Numbered from the stretch's first letter, positions 1 to 9,111 are shown. The stretch is DNA of 64,000 bases from Ovoidimarina sp963698645 (GCA_963698645.1 CAVORP010000007.1:186001-250000); one strand, 5' to 3'. The notes: a model not told the origin generated them from the letters alone. Numbers and translations are program-made.

Positions 1-359
1 CGGTGCCATTCGACGATATCCCGCGCCACCGGCCCCGCCGCATCCGCCACCGCAAACGCCGCGTCCCAGTTGCCCTTGCGCACCTCCGCCATCACGCTCC
101 TGAGGGGAAGCGCCCGGGGAAGCTGCACCTGCGGGGCCACGCTGCTTTTCGTCGAAACGGTCGTGCGCGACGCGGCCGGGATGACCTCGCCCCCGGGCAG
201 GGTCTTGGGGCGTGCTTTCGGGCGAATCGAAACGCTCGGGCTGGCAACCGCGTCGAGCGCCACGGCCCTGCCAGCGCCCAGCAAAACGGGCGGCACGGAT
301 GCCAATGCCAGCAACGCCGTTGCCGCGGATAACTGGAAAAGAGGCCGAAGTGATCGCAT
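1..359 (-). CDS. Soluble lytic murein transglycosylase, N-terminal part (cut by window edge)
   Basis: Reading leftwards from ATG at 359, the minus strand stays open to the window edge (119 codons). It begins MRSLRPLFQL, continues with a hydrophobic stretch typical of a secretion signal (about residues 8-35), then a Pro/Arg/Thr-rich linker. After that comes VMAEVRKGNWDAAFAVADAA, which resembles the first helical hairpin of the superhelical domain of soluble lytic transglycosylases. Such enzymes cleave the glycan strands of peptidoglycan in the periplasm. A lytic transglycosylase divergent from dapA is a common arrangement in Rhodobacteraceae (from memory). The catalytic domain lies outside the window, so the call rests on the N-terminus and context only. 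Confidence 0.6.
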   Translation of the reverse strand, partial: MRSLRPLFQLSAATALLALASVPPVLLGAGRAVALDAVASPSVSIRPKARPKTLPGGEVIPAASRTTVSTKSSVAPQVQLPRALPLRSVMAEVRKGNWDAAFAVADAAGPVARDIVEWH

Positions 360-490
360 GACGTCCGACTGTAATGCCCCTCGGTTAATGCTCAACACAC
401 AAACTTGGCATTGACAAGGCAAGCGGCTAGTGTCCGCCGCATTCCGCCCGCGGGTCGTGTCGACCTGTACCCAGTCAAAGGATCAACGTC

Positions 491-1366
491 ATGTTCAAGG
501 GATCGTTTCCCGCCCTCGTCACACCCATGCAGAACGGCGAAGTGGACTTCGAAGCCCTTGAAAAGCTGGTGAATTGGCAGATCGAGCAGGGCAGTCACGG
601 ACTTGTGCCGGTGGGCACGACCGGGGAAAGTCCGACACTCAGCCACCGCGAGCATGAAGCGGTGATCGAGGCGGTCGTCGCCGCTGCGGCGGGGCGCGTT
701 CCGGTGATCGCCGGGGCAGGCTCCAACAGCACGACCGAGGGGATTCGCCTCATGCGCCACGCCGAATCAGTTGGCGCGGCCGCGGCCCTTGTCGTGACCC
801 CCTATTACAACAAGCCCACACAGGCCGGCCTGATCGCGCATTTCACGGCCCTCCACGACTGCTGTGACCTGCCGATCGTGATCTACAACATCCCCGGCCG
901 TTCGGTGGTGGACATGAGCCCGGCCACGATGGGCGAACTGGCGAAACTGCCCCGGATCATCGGCGTCAAGGACGCAACCGGCGACATCACCCGCGTATCC
1001 GACCAGCGCCAGTCCTGCGGCGCGGATTTCATCCAGCTTTCGGGCGAAGATGCCTCGGCACTGGGCTTCAACGCCCATGGCGGGGTCGGCTGCATCTCGG
1101 TGACGGCAAATATCGCGCCCCGGCTCTGCGCCGAATTTCAGGAGGCAACGCTGCGGGGCGACTACACGACCGCCCTGCAATATCAGGATCGCCTGATGCC
1201 ACTGCACCGGGCGGTGTTCCTCGAACCCGGCCTCGTCGGTGCGAAATACGGACTTTCGCTTCTCGGACATTGCTCCGAAGAGGTCCGCCTGCCGCTGACA
1301 GGTCTGACCGACCGGGCGAAGGACGCGATCCGTGCCGGGATGGTCCATGCAGGTCTCTTGACCTGA
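491..1366 (+). CDS. dapA: 4-hydroxy-tetrahydrodipicolinate synthase
   Basis: Condenses pyruvate with aspartate semialdehyde, the first committed step of the diaminopimelate/lysine pathway, in the cytoplasm. The 291-residue TIM barrel is full length. It shows GTTGES (Thr43-Thr44), PYYNKP, the tyrosine/arginine pair in IYNIPGRS (Tyr132, Arg137) and the Schiff-base lysine in GVKDATGD (Lys160). The ATG at 491 fits the family N-terminus MFKGSFPALVTP. It is followed by a DMT permease with essentially no gap and then by smpB, an order common in this family of bacteria. Frame intact. Confidence 0.97.
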   Translation: MFKGSFPALVTPMQNGEVDFEALEKLVNWQIEQGSHGLVPVGTTGESPTLSHREHEAVIEAVVAAAAGRVPVIAGAGSNSTTEGIRLMRHAESVGAAAALVVTPYYNKPTQAGLIAHFTALHDCCDLPIVIYNIPGRSVVDMSPATMGELAKLPRIIGVKDATGDITRVSDQRQSCGADFIQLSGEDASALGFNAHGGVGCISVTANIAPRLCAEFQEATLRGDYTTALQYQDRLMPLHRAVFLEPGLVGAKYGLSLLGHCSEEVRLPLTGLTDRAKDAIRAGMVHAGLLT

Positions 1367-1416
1367 CCCCCGCGGCCTCCCTCCAGGACAAGGCAAATCT
1401 CGCAGGAAGTCTCTGG

Positions 1417-2257
1417 ATGATCGCCGCCATGGCGGGGTTCGCGGTGGAGGATATGCTTCTGAAATCCGCGGCCCAGACCCTGCCGGTCAGCCTCGTGATG
1501 ATCATCTTCGGCGCGGGCGGAATGATCGGCTTCGCTCTGATCGCGGCGTTTCGGGGCGAGGCGCTGTTTCCGCCCGCCGCGCGCCATCCCGCGATCCCGA
1601 TCCGCGCGCTGTTCGAGGTAACCGGCCGGCTCTTCTACACGCTGGCCATCGCCTTCACGCCGCTTTCCTCCTCGACCACGATCCTGCAGGCGGCACCGAT
1701 CGTCGTCGTCGCAGGCGCGGCGCTGATCTTTGGCGAACGGGTTGGCTGGCGGCGCTGGAGCGCCATTGTAGTCGGCATGCTCGGCGTGCTCATCGTCCTG
1801 CGGCCGGGGGCCGACAGCTTCACCCCCGCCTCGCTTCTGGCGGTCCTCGGCATGCTGGGCTTCGCCGGACGCGATCTTGCAACCCGCGCCGCGCCCTCGG
1901 GCGTGGGCACAAACGCGCTTGGCGTCTATGGCTTCGCGGCGATCGTTGTGGCCGGGGCGGGTTATGGCTGGAGCACCGGCGCGCCCGTTGTGATCCCGTC
2001 CGTCTTTGCGTCGCTTGATGCTTGTCGCCGCAATCCTGTTCGGCGTCGGTGCCTATTCCGCGCTGACGCTGGCCATGCGCACGGGCGATGTCTCCGCCGT
2101 TACCCCGTTCCGTTACACCCGGCTTGTCTTCGGCGTCCTTCTGGGCGTGCTCGTCTTTGGTGAACGCCCCGATCTCTACATGATCGTGGGAAGTGCCGTG
2201 GTCGTGGCCTCCGGGCTCTTCATCCTTGCCCGGGGTCGCAAAAGCCCCGGACCTTGA
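1417..2257 (+). CDS. EamA/DMT-family permease, frameshifted
   Basis: Drug/metabolite-transporter superfamily inner-membrane protein of about ten hydrophobic segments in two EamA halves; the substrate cannot be predicted. The first part (MAGFAVEDMLLK, then PLSSSTTILQAAPIVVV) is in one frame and the C-terminus (ALTLAMRTGDVSAVTPFRY, LGVLVFGERPD) is in the next. The break is an extra T at 2015-2016: reading CTTG as CTG restores SVFASLMLVAAILF. The start is unsure. ATG 1417 is the first sensible in-frame ATG, but homologues usually have 10-15 more residues, and the open frame continues upstream through the end of dapA. Probably co-transcribed with dapA. More likely a sequencing error than a decayed gene. 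Confidence 0.75.
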
Positions 2258-2291
2258 TAGACAAGGCACGGATTCCGAGATACCGAACCGC

Positions 2292-2768
2292 ATGGCCAAG
2301 TCGAAGGAAAACCCCAACTACAAGGTGATCGCCGAGAACCGGCGGGCACGGTTCGACTATGCGATCGAGGATGACATCGAATGCGGGGTCCAGCTTATGG
2401 GGTCCGAGGTCAAGTCGTTGCGCCAGTCCGGCGCGAACATCGCAGAAAGCTATGCCACCGTGGACAATGGCGAACTTTGGCTGGTGAACAGCTACATCGC
2501 CCCCTATGACGCGGGCCGCACCTTTGGCCACGAGGACCGGCGGCGGCGCAAACTACTGGTCAGCCGCAAGCAACTCTCCGATCTCTGGAACGCAACCCAG
2601 CGCAAGGGCATGACGCTTGTGCCGCTGGTGATGTATTTCAACCATCGCGGGCTGGCAAAGCTCAAGATCGGCATCGCCAAGGGCAAGAAACTGGCCGACA
2701 AACGCGAGACCTCGGCCAAGCGCGACTGGAACCGCCAAAAGGCCCGGCTTATGAAAGAGCACAGCTAA
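2292..2768 (+). CDS. smpB: SsrA-binding protein SmpB
   Basis: Partner of tmRNA in trans-translation; it rescues stalled ribosomes and tags the nascent chain. The 158-residue protein has the OB-fold signature from VIAENRRARFDYAIEDDIE through LMGSEVKSLR, the GLAKLKIGIAKGKK segment, and the basic C-terminal tail (KRDWNRQKARLMKEHS) that enters the decoding centre. ATG 2292 is chosen because the protein starts MAKSKENPNYK, as usual for the family; longer upstream frames run into the permease gene. It overlaps by four bases the end of the convergent LysR gene. Confidence 0.95.
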   Translation: MAKSKENPNYKVIAENRRARFDYAIEDDIECGVQLMGSEVKSLRQSGANIAESYATVDNGELWLVNSYIAPYDAGRTFGHEDRRRRKLLVSRKQLSDLWNATQRKGMTLVPLVMYFNHRGLAKLKIGIAKGKKLADKRETSAKRDWNRQKARLMKEHS

Positions 2769-3664
2769 GCCGACCGCGAGGTCCGCAACCTTTCGAACAA
2801 GAGATCGAAAACGAGCCGGACCCGCCGGCTCTTGTGCAATTCCCGGTGCGCCGTCAGCCAGATCGGAAAACGCAGCGTGCCCTGCCCCGGCAGCACCCGC
2901 TCGACGCCCGGCGTCAGGGCGGCCACATCATCCGACATCGCGCCGATCCCGAGCCCCTGCCGAACCATCTCCCAGACCACAACACCATTGCCCGACGTGA
3001 CCCGGATGATCTCTTCCGTCATGGGGATCCCGATCGCGTTCAGACCTTCCACCAGCCTCTCGTTATGCTCGTAGCCGACAAAGATATGCCGCGCGATATC
3101 CTCGGGTTTCTCCGGCCGCCCCATCCGGTCAAGATAGGAAGAGGCCGCGTAGAGATGCGCACTCGCCTCCCCAAGGCTCCGGGCGATCAGGTCCGGCTGC
3201 TCGGGTCGCATATGACGGATCGCGATATCCGCTTCCCGCCTCTGCAGGTCGCGGATTTCGTTCGAGGCTACGATCTCGATCGCGATCCCGGGTGCAACCT
3301 CCCGCAACTCCGCGACGATCGGCGGCAGGATGTGAACCGACACCACGTCGCTCGCGGTGATCGAAACGGTTCCGTCCACCCCCTGCGACCGGCCCGACGC
3401 AACCATTGCGATGCGCCCGGCCGCATCGCCCATGGCGCGGACGTGTTCCAAAAGATCGTGACCCACGGGCGTCAGAACCAACGATCGGCCAACCCGCTCG
3501 AACAGCACCACCCCAAGCGCCTCTTCCAGCGCGGCGACCTGCCGGCCCATCGTCGGCTGTGATTGCCCAAGGGCACGCGCCGCGCCCGAAAGCGTCCCCT
3601 CTTCAACCGTCGCAAGGAATGCGCGCACCTGGTTCCAGTCAAAGGCGATATTTGTCCAGTTCAT
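2765..3664 (-). CDS. LysR-family transcriptional regulator
   Basis: A 299-residue LysR regulator. The N-terminal winged helix (about residues 8-67) contains the typical AFLATVEEGTLSGAARALGQ and QPTMGRQVAALEEALG helices, followed by a periplasmic-binding-like effector domain. It is divergent from the methyltransferase gene across about 100 bp, the usual geometry for a LysR regulator controlling its neighbour. A TATACT -10-like hexamer lies near 3672-3677, in the shared upstream region. Effector unknown; the frame is intact. Confidence 0.88.
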   Translation of the reverse strand: MNWTNIAFDWNQVRAFLATVEEGTLSGAARALGQSQPTMGRQVAALEEALGVVLFERVGRSLVLTPVGHDLLEHVRAMGDAAGRIAMVASGRSQGVDGTVSITASDVVSVHILPPIVAELREVAPGIAIEIVASNEIRDLQRREADIAIRHMRPEQPDLIARSLGEASAHLYAASSYLDRMGRPEKPEDIARHIFVGYEHNERLVEGLNAIGIPMTEEIIRVTSGNGVVVWEMVRQGLGIGAMSDDVAALTPGVERVLPGQGTLRFPIWLTAHRELHKSRRVRLVFDLLFERLRTSRSA

Positions 3665-3768
3665 GCATTCACGTATACTGTCTCAACGGATTTAGGCAAT
3701 TCAGTGATCAGGCGCGCATGAGTATTGAGCGGCATCCGCAACGCAACCCGAACGAAGACAGGCCCAAC

Positions 3769-4389
3769 ATGACCCACGCCGCGCAATTCTGGGACGACAT
3801 CGCCCCCAAATACGCCGCCTCGCCGGTGAAAGACCCCGGCGCCTATGCCCATACGCTCGAACGCACCCGCAGCTACCTGAACAGTACCGACCGGGTGCTC
3901 GAGGTGGGCTGCGGAACCGGAACGACCGCCCTGAAACTCGCGCCCTTCGTCGCCCATCTCACCGCAACCGATTTCGCGCCCGGGATGATCGACATCGCGC
4001 GCGGCAAGGCCGATGCATCGGGAACCAAGAACGTCACCTTCGAGGTCGCGGAGGCAGAGGCAGCCGCCGCCGAAAACACTTTCGACGCGGTGATCGGTTT
4101 CAACCTCCTGCACCTCGTGCGCGATTTGCCGGGCACTGTTGCCGCCCTCGGCAGGCAGATCCGACCGGGCGGGTACCTGATCACGAAATCCACCTGCCTC
4201 GGCGGTATATACAGCCCGCTTGCCCTGATGATCTTCGTGATGCGAGCCATGGGCAAAGCGCCCTACGTCAACATCTTCACGGCGCGCAGACTGGAATCCG
4301 TGATTGCGGCAGCCGGGTTCGAGATCGTCGAAACCGGGGATTTCCCGGCCCGTCCACCTGCGCATTTCATCGTCGCCCGCAAGCTTTGA
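3769..4389 (+). CDS. Class I SAM-dependent methyltransferase
   Basis: A soluble methyltransferase of 206 residues. Motif I VLEVGCGTGTTAL (SAM-binding glycine loop), the acidic ATDFAPGMID after strand 2 and the post-motif FDAVIGFNLLHLV are all present. The late segment FTARRLESVIAAAGFE resembles Methyltransf_11/UbiE-like proteins of unassigned substrate. ATG 3769 has a modest ACAGG upstream. An in-frame ATG at 3718 would add 17 residues that look non-conserved. It is divergent from the LysR gene, a plausible regulator. Confidence 0.85.
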   Translation: MTHAAQFWDDIAPKYAASPVKDPGAYAHTLERTRSYLNSTDRVLEVGCGTGTTALKLAPFVAHLTATDFAPGMIDIARGKADASGTKNVTFEVAEAEAAAAENTFDAVIGFNLLHLVRDLPGTVAALGRQIRPGGYLITKSTCLGGIYSPLALMIFVMRAMGKAPYVNIFTARRLESVIAAAGFEIVETGDFPARPPAHFIVARKL

Positions 4390-4458
4390 GGCGTAACTTT
4401 CCTTGATCCCTTCGGCCCATGGGCGTAGCACGATCCCCGACCAACCATAGGGGCGCCC

Positions 4459-5307
4459 ATGGCCGACGATCCGAAAACCCTTGTTTCCACAGACTGGCTT
4501 GCGAACCATCTCAGGGACCCCGATCTGCGGATACTGGACGCAAGTTTCTACCTGCCCGACATGGGTCGCGACGCGCGGTCCGAATATGACGCGGCCCATA
4601 TCCCAGGCGCTCGTTTCTTCGATATCGACGAGATAAGCGATCACCGCTCCGAACTCCCGCACATGGTGCCGGCGCCCGAAAAATTCATCAGCCGCATGCG
4701 CGCCATGGGCGTGGGCGACGGGCATCAGGTGGTGGTCTACGACGGGGCCGGGCTGTTTTCGGCGGCACGGGTCTGGTGGCTGTTCCGCCTGATGGGCAAG
4801 ACAGACGTGGCTGTTCTCGATGGCGGCATGCCCAAATGGCTGTCCGAAGGCCGCGAGATCGAGGATATGCCGCCGATCGTCCGGGACCGGCACATCACCG
4901 TCAGCATCCAGAACCAAATGGTCGTGGACGTGACACAGGTCGCCGCCGCATCGAAACTCGGCAGTCACGAAATCCTCGACGCGCGTTCACCGTCGCGCTA
5001 CACGGGCGCAGAGCCCGAGGCTCGCCCGGGCCTCAGATCGGGCCATATTCCCGGATCGATCAACATCCACTACCGGACGCTCCTGAACGATAACGGCACA
5101 CTGAAAGACCCCGACGCGCTGCGCGCCGTCTTCGCCGCCGCGAATGTCGATCTGACGAAGCCCATCATCACCACCTGCGGGTCGGGCGTCACCGCCGCGA
5201 TCATCTTTCTCGCGCTTGAACGGATCGGGATCGACCGGGTCGCGCTCTATGACGGGTCATGGGCGGAATGGGGCATGTATGACGGGCTGAAGGTCGCGAC
5301 GGGATGA
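4459..5307 (+). CDS. sseA: 3-mercaptopyruvate sulfurtransferase
   Basis: Transfers sulfur from 3-mercaptopyruvate (or thiosulfate) to a thiol acceptor or cyanide. There are two rhodanese domains: an inactive N-terminal one (about residues 8-130) and a catalytic C-terminal one (about 155-280). The active-site loop is TTCGSGVTA, with Cys240 as the persulfide-carrying residue; CGSGVTA is diagnostic of mercaptopyruvate rather than thiosulfate sulfurtransferases. 282 residues, normal length. Its stop overlaps the start of the next gene (ATGA), and the following two genes are also coupled, so a three-gene operon is likely. Confidence 0.93.
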   Translation: MADDPKTLVSTDWLANHLRDPDLRILDASFYLPDMGRDARSEYDAAHIPGARFFDIDEISDHRSELPHMVPAPEKFISRMRAMGVGDGHQVVVYDGAGLFSAARVWWLFRLMGKTDVAVLDGGMPKWLSEGREIEDMPPIVRDRHITVSIQNQMVVDVTQVAAASKLGSHEILDARSPSRYTGAEPEARPGLRSGHIPGSINIHYRTLLNDNGTLKDPDALRAVFAAANVDLTKPIITTCGSGVTAAIIFLALERIGIDRVALYDGSWAEWGMYDGLKVATG

Positions 5308-5870
5308 CCATTCTGCCGGCGGGAACGAAGGTCGATTACACCGTCACCTGGCTTGAGATGACGGTGCGGCCCGCATGGTCCTGGCCCGCGCTTCCGGCCA
5401 ATCGCGCCGCCACGCTGCTGCACGCCCCCAACCCGCCCCGCTGGTACTTTCTGGCGCTCTACGATGCCGTAGGTCGCGACTATGTCTGGGAAGACGCCCA
5501 TGCCCGCGACCCGGCCGAACTTCAGGGCTGGCTCGACGATCCGAAGGTGGATCTCTGGACCCTGCTGGTCAAGGGTGTGCCCGCCGGGTTCTTCGTGCTC
5601 GACAACCGCAGCGCCGGGGTCTGCGACATGGCCTATTTCGGCCTCATCCCCGACGCGGTCGGTCAGGGCTATGGCACCTATCTTCTGCGCACTGCGATCC
5701 TGACGGCATGGGATCGTCCCGACACCCACCGCCTGACCGTGAACACCTGCACGCTGGATCACCCCCGCGCGTTGCAGACCTATCAGCGTAACGGCTTCAC
5801 GCCTGTGCGCCGTGGCGATTTCACCCGCACGCTTTCCCGCCCCCGCGATCTGTCCCGCATTCCCGAATGA
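5304..5870 (+). CDS. GNAT-family N-acetyltransferase
   Basis: 188-residue acetyltransferase. The acetyl-CoA pyrophosphate loop is seen as PDAVGQGYGTYLL (consensus R/Q-x-x-G-x-G/A), followed by VNTCTLDHPRALQTYQRNGF, the typical end of the fold. The acceptor is unknown. It starts on an ATGA overlap with sseA and ends on an ATGA-type junction with the aminotransferase, so translation is probably coupled. Confidence 0.88.
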   Translation: MTILPAGTKVDYTVTWLEMTVRPAWSWPALPANRAATLLHAPNPPRWYFLALYDAVGRDYVWEDAHARDPAELQGWLDDPKVDLWTLLVKGVPAGFFVLDNRSAGVCDMAYFGLIPDAVGQGYGTYLLRTAILTAWDRPDTHRLTVNTCTLDHPRALQTYQRNGFTPVRRGDFTRTLSRPRDLSRIPE

Positions 5871-5881
5871 AAGGCACGTCC

Positions 5882-7066
5882 ATGTTTCAGTCCCTCAAGG
5901 ATCACCCCGCCGACAAGATCCTCGAACTCATGCAACTCTACCGCGAAGACCCGCGCGCCGATAAGATCGACCTTGGCGTCGGCGTCTACAAGGACGCAAC
6001 CGGGCTGACCCCGATCATGGGCGCGGTCAAGGCCGCGGAACATCAGCTTTGGGAGTCCGAGACGACGAAATCCTATGTCGGTCTGATTGGCGACCCGGCC
6101 TTCAACACCGCGATGCGCAACCTCATCCTTGACGATACCGTCGCCGATGACCGCCTGTCTTCGGCCGCCACCCCCGGCGGCACCGGCGCAGTGCGTCAGG
6201 CCTTCGAACTCATCCGCATGGCCAACCCCGACGCCCGCATCTGGGTCTCCGATCCCACATGGCCGAACCATCTGTCGATCATCCGATACCTCGGCATCCC
6301 GATGACCGAATACCGCTATTTCGACAGCGCGACGCGGTCGGTGGATTTCGCGGGCATGATGGAGGATCTGGCCGGCGTGAAACCGGGCGACGTGATCCTT
6401 CTGCATGGCTGCTGCCACAACCCGACCGGCGCGAATCTCACGCTGGATCAATGGGCGTCCGTGGCGGAGCTGATCGAAAAGACCGGGGCCCTGCCGATGA
6501 TCGACATCGCTTATCAGGGCTTCGGCGATGGGCTCGAGGATGACGCGGCCGGCACCCGGCTTCTGGCCTCGCGCCTGCCCGAACTTCTGATCGCGGCAAG
6601 CTGTTCCAAGAATTTCGGGATCTACCGCGAACGCACCGGCATCCTCATCGGCATCTCAGCCGATGCAAAGACGTCGAAGACAACGCAGGGAAATCTCGCC
6701 TTCCTGAACCGCCAGAACTTCTCGTTCCCGCCCGATCACGGCGCGCGGCTGGTCACGATGATCCTCAACGACGACACGCTCCGCACCCAGTGGCAGACCG
6801 AGCTGGAAGAGGTCCGGCTTGGCATGCTGGAGCTGCGCACGGATCTGGCGGCGGAACTCCGGCAACGCACGAATTCCGACCGGTTCGATTTCATCGCACA
6901 GCATCGCGGCATGTTCTCGCGTCTGGGCGCGACGCCGGAACAGGTTCTGGCCATGCGCGAAAGCCACGGGATCTACATGGTGGGCGACAGCCGTGTGAAT
7001 ATCGCCGGCCTGAACGCAAGAACCCTGCCGATCCTGGCCGAGGCGATGGTGGCGGCCGGGGTCTGA
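5882..7066 (+). CDS. Aromatic/aspartate aminotransferase, class I
   Basis: PLP enzyme transferring amino groups between dicarboxylic or aromatic amino acids and 2-oxoglutarate. Fold-type I landmarks are GVGVYKD near the N-terminus, HNPTGAN (about 179-185), the IDIAYQG cofactor aspartate/tyrosine (Asp208, Tyr211), the Schiff-base lysine in SCSKNFGIYRERTG (Lys243), and a C-terminal SRVNIAGL arginine for substrate carboxylate binding. This matches the AspC/TyrB subgroup; which substrate dominates cannot be read from sequence. ATG 5882 is preferred because AAAGG lies about 9 bases upstream. The ATG at 5867 would overlap the previous stop and add five residues. Confidence 0.93.
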   Translation: MFQSLKDHPADKILELMQLYREDPRADKIDLGVGVYKDATGLTPIMGAVKAAEHQLWESETTKSYVGLIGDPAFNTAMRNLILDDTVADDRLSSAATPGGTGAVRQAFELIRMANPDARIWVSDPTWPNHLSIIRYLGIPMTEYRYFDSATRSVDFAGMMEDLAGVKPGDVILLHGCCHNPTGANLTLDQWASVAELIEKTGALPMIDIAYQGFGDGLEDDAAGTRLLASRLPELLIAASCSKNFGIYRERTGILIGISADAKTSKTTQGNLAFLNRQNFSFPPDHGARLVTMILNDDTLRTQWQTELEEVRLGMLELRTDLAAELRQRTNSDRFDFIAQHRGMFSRLGATPEQVLAMRESHGIYMVGDSRVNIAGLNARTLPILAEAMVAAGV

Positions 7067-7104
7067 ACAGGGTCCGAACCGGTCCTCCCGATCTTCCGGA
7101 CAAC

Positions 7105-7130
7105 AAAAAACCCGGGCGCGAACGCCCGGG
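7105..7130 (-). terminator. Rho-independent terminator of glnK-amtB
   Basis: On the minus strand, just after the amtB stop, there is a perfect 8-bp stem (CCCGGGCG with CGCCCGGG) closed by a TTCG tetraloop and followed by six T residues (the A-run 7105-7110 on the plus strand). On the plus strand no T-run follows the stem, so it serves amtB rather than the convergent aminotransferase. Confidence 0.9.
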
Positions 7131-7159
7131 CAGTTGAAAAAGACTGATAGGAAGGGAGG

Positions 7160-8488
7160 TCAGCCTTTAGTGAAATCCGGGTATGCTTCCATACCCAACT
7201 CCGACACGTCGAGACCGGTGATCTCGGCTTCCTCGCTGACGCGGATGCCCATGATCCCCTTGAGGATGACCCAGACGATCAAGGCTCCCACGAAGGTGAA
7301 GACACCGTAGGCGATGATGCCGGTGATCTGCGCCCCAAGGCTCGCGTCGCTGTTGTAGAACACGACAGCGATGGTGCCCCAGATACCTGCGAACAGGTGA
7401 ACCGGGATCGCACCGACAACGTCGTCGATCTTCATCTTGTCCAGCAGCGGAACCGTGAAGACCACGATCACACCACCGACGCACCGATCCAGAGCGCACC
7501 GAAAAGCGTCGGCGCCAGAGGCTCTGCCGTGATCGAGACCAGACCGGCAAGCGCGCCGTTCAGGACCATCGTCAGGTCGACCTTCTTGTACATGATCTGC
7601 GTCAGGATCAGCGCGGCAACAGCACCCGCGGCCGCGGCCATGTTGGTGTTGGCAAAGATGCGGCTCACGTCGGTGATGTCGCCAACGGTACCGGCCGCAA
7701 GCTGCGAACCACCGTTGAAGCCGAACCAGCCGAGCCACAGGATGAACGTACCAAGGGTCGCAAGCGCCAGGTTCGAACCGGGCATCGGATGTACCTTGCC
7801 GTCCTTGTACTTGCCGATACGCGGACCAAGGATGAGCGCACCGGCAAGAGCCGCCCAGCCACCGACCGAGTGCACGATCGTCGAACCGGCGAAGTCCGAG
7901 AAGCCCATCTCCGACAGCCAGCCGCCGCCCCACTGCCAGGATCCCGAGATCGGGTACATGACACCGGTCAGAACGACCACGAACAGAAGGAACGGCCACA
8001 GCTTGATCCGCTCGGCCAAGCGCACCCGATACGATCGACGCGGTCGCGGCAACGAACATCAGCTGGAAGAAGAAGTCCGAACCGACGGATGCATAATCAA
8101 GTGCCGCGTCCGCGGCCTCAAGACCGACCGGTTCAAGCGACGTCACCGCAAAGAACGGCCCGACCCAGCCCGGGAATGATCCAGCCATCGCCGGGATACA
8201 TCAGGTTGAAGCCGATCAGCCAGTACATGATCGCGGCGATCGAAAAGAGCGCGATGTTCTTGGTCAGCTGCATGGTCACGTTCTTCGAACGCACCAGACC
8301 CGCTTCCAGCATGGCAAAGCCCGCTGCCATCCAGAACACCAGGAAGCCGCCCACAAGGAACAGCAGCGTGGTCATGAGATACGGCCCGATCTCGTCGAAT
8401 GTCGGCGCCGCGTCGGAGTCTGCGCAAGGGCAAGGCTTGGCAAAGCTGCCAGCGCGCCTGCGGTCAGAAGTAGTTTGGACAGTTTCAT
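7160..8488 (-). CDS. amtB: Ammonium transporter AmtB, four frame breaks
   Basis: Inner-membrane trimeric ammonium channel, about 442 residues once repaired, normal for the family. A signal-like N-terminus (MKLSKLLLTAGALAALPSLA) precedes FLVFWMAAGFAMLEAGLVR and SIVHSV-type pore segments such as GSTIVHSVGGWAALAGALIL. The later SAM-free pore motifs WLGWFGFNGGS and GALAGLVSITA are also present. The coding frame changes near 8420 (after LALAQ), near 8174 (extra base in GGGCTGGG), at 8018-8019 (CTG read as CTTG) and near 7478 (one base missing), with a net change of zero. It lies 30 bp after glnK and ends at a clean terminator. Four errors in an intact-looking operon point to sequence error rather than decay, but a pseudogene cannot be excluded. 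Confidence 0.82.
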
Positions 8489-8518
8489 GTCATAAGTCCC
8501 CATATCCGAGAATCCGCG

Positions 8519-8863
8519 TTAAACCGCGTCTCCATTCGTTTCGCCGGTCCGCACGCGCATCGCACTCTGTACGTCCAGAACAAAAATCTTGCCGTCGCCG
8601 ATCTTGTCGGTCTTGGCGGTTGTGGCGATGGTCTGAACGACCTGATCGGCCATGCTGTCTGCGACAACGATTTCAAGCTTGACCTTGGGCACGAAATTCA
8701 CGGCGTATTCCGCACCGCGATAGATTTCCGTATGACCGGACTGCGCTCCGAAGCCCTTGATTTCGGTGACCATCATGCCGCGCACGCCGATCGAGGTAAG
8801 CGCTTCGCGCACCTCTTCGAGTTTGAACGGCTTGATCGTTGCAATGATGAGTTTCACTTGCAT
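8519..8863 (-). CDS. glnK: Nitrogen regulatory protein P-II GlnK
   Basis: Small trimeric signal protein that senses 2-oxoglutarate/ATP and blocks AmtB when nitrogen is plentiful. It begins MQVKLIIATIKPFKLEEVRE. The T-loop reads GFGAQSGHTEIYRGAEYAV with the uridylylation tyrosine at residue 53 (Tyr51 in standard numbering), and the C-terminus carries GDGKIFVLDV. The ATG at 8863 matches the family start and follows GGAAGGGG; an ATG four codons upstream also exists. It is directly upstream of amtB, as in most proteobacteria. In the T-loop, GAQSGH replaces the enteric GRQKGH. Confidence 0.94.
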   Translation of the reverse strand: MQVKLIIATIKPFKLEEVREALTSIGVRGMMVTEIKGFGAQSGHTEIYRGAEYAVNFVPKVKLEIVVADSMADQVVQTIATTAKTDKIGDGKIFVLDVQSAMRVRTGETNGDAV

Positions 8864-8975
8864 CCCCTTCCGCAACGCGAGGACCGCCCCCGCACTTCTC
8901 TGCCGGGAAGTGGAGCGCCGGGGGACCGGAACTCAAGGAATCCCGCCTCCAAAACACGTGCAGTTTCCGGGTATT

Positions 8976-9003
8976 TGCACAATTTTTGCACAAATTAAGT
9001 GCA
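8976..9003. promoter_or_regulatory. Putative NtrC binding region upstream of glnK
   Basis: Positions 8987-9003 form a 17-bp dyad TGCAC-N7-GTGCA, the spacing and half-sites of classical NtrC sites (TGCACC-N5-GGTGCA). A further TGCAC half-site lies at 8976-8980 as a direct repeat, and GTGCA occurs at 8958-8962. The dyad sits about 125 bp before the glnK start and about 110 bp before the divergent PBP gene. Nitrogen control of glnK-amtB by NtrC is well established in proteobacteria. I saw no convincing sigma-54 -24/-12 element at the right place. Confidence 0.6.
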
Positions 9004-9111
9004 GTGGTTATTTTTTAGGCAATAATGAATCCACCACTGGCGGTTTCTTGGGTCCACAACCACATGTCCAGAATGTAGTGTGGTCAAAACAACAGCTGGG
9101 ACAGGCTGGGA

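Noticed and set aside
7160..8488. Programmed frameshifting in amtB
   Set aside because: No slippery heptamer or downstream structure at the breaks, both gains and losses occur, and many unrelated genes in the window show the same kind of defect.
9021..9036. GG-N10-GC spacing resembling a sigma-54 promoter on the minus strand
   Set aside because: It lies upstream of the NtrC-like dyad relative to glnK and matches only the minimal dinucleotides; such matches are frequent by chance.
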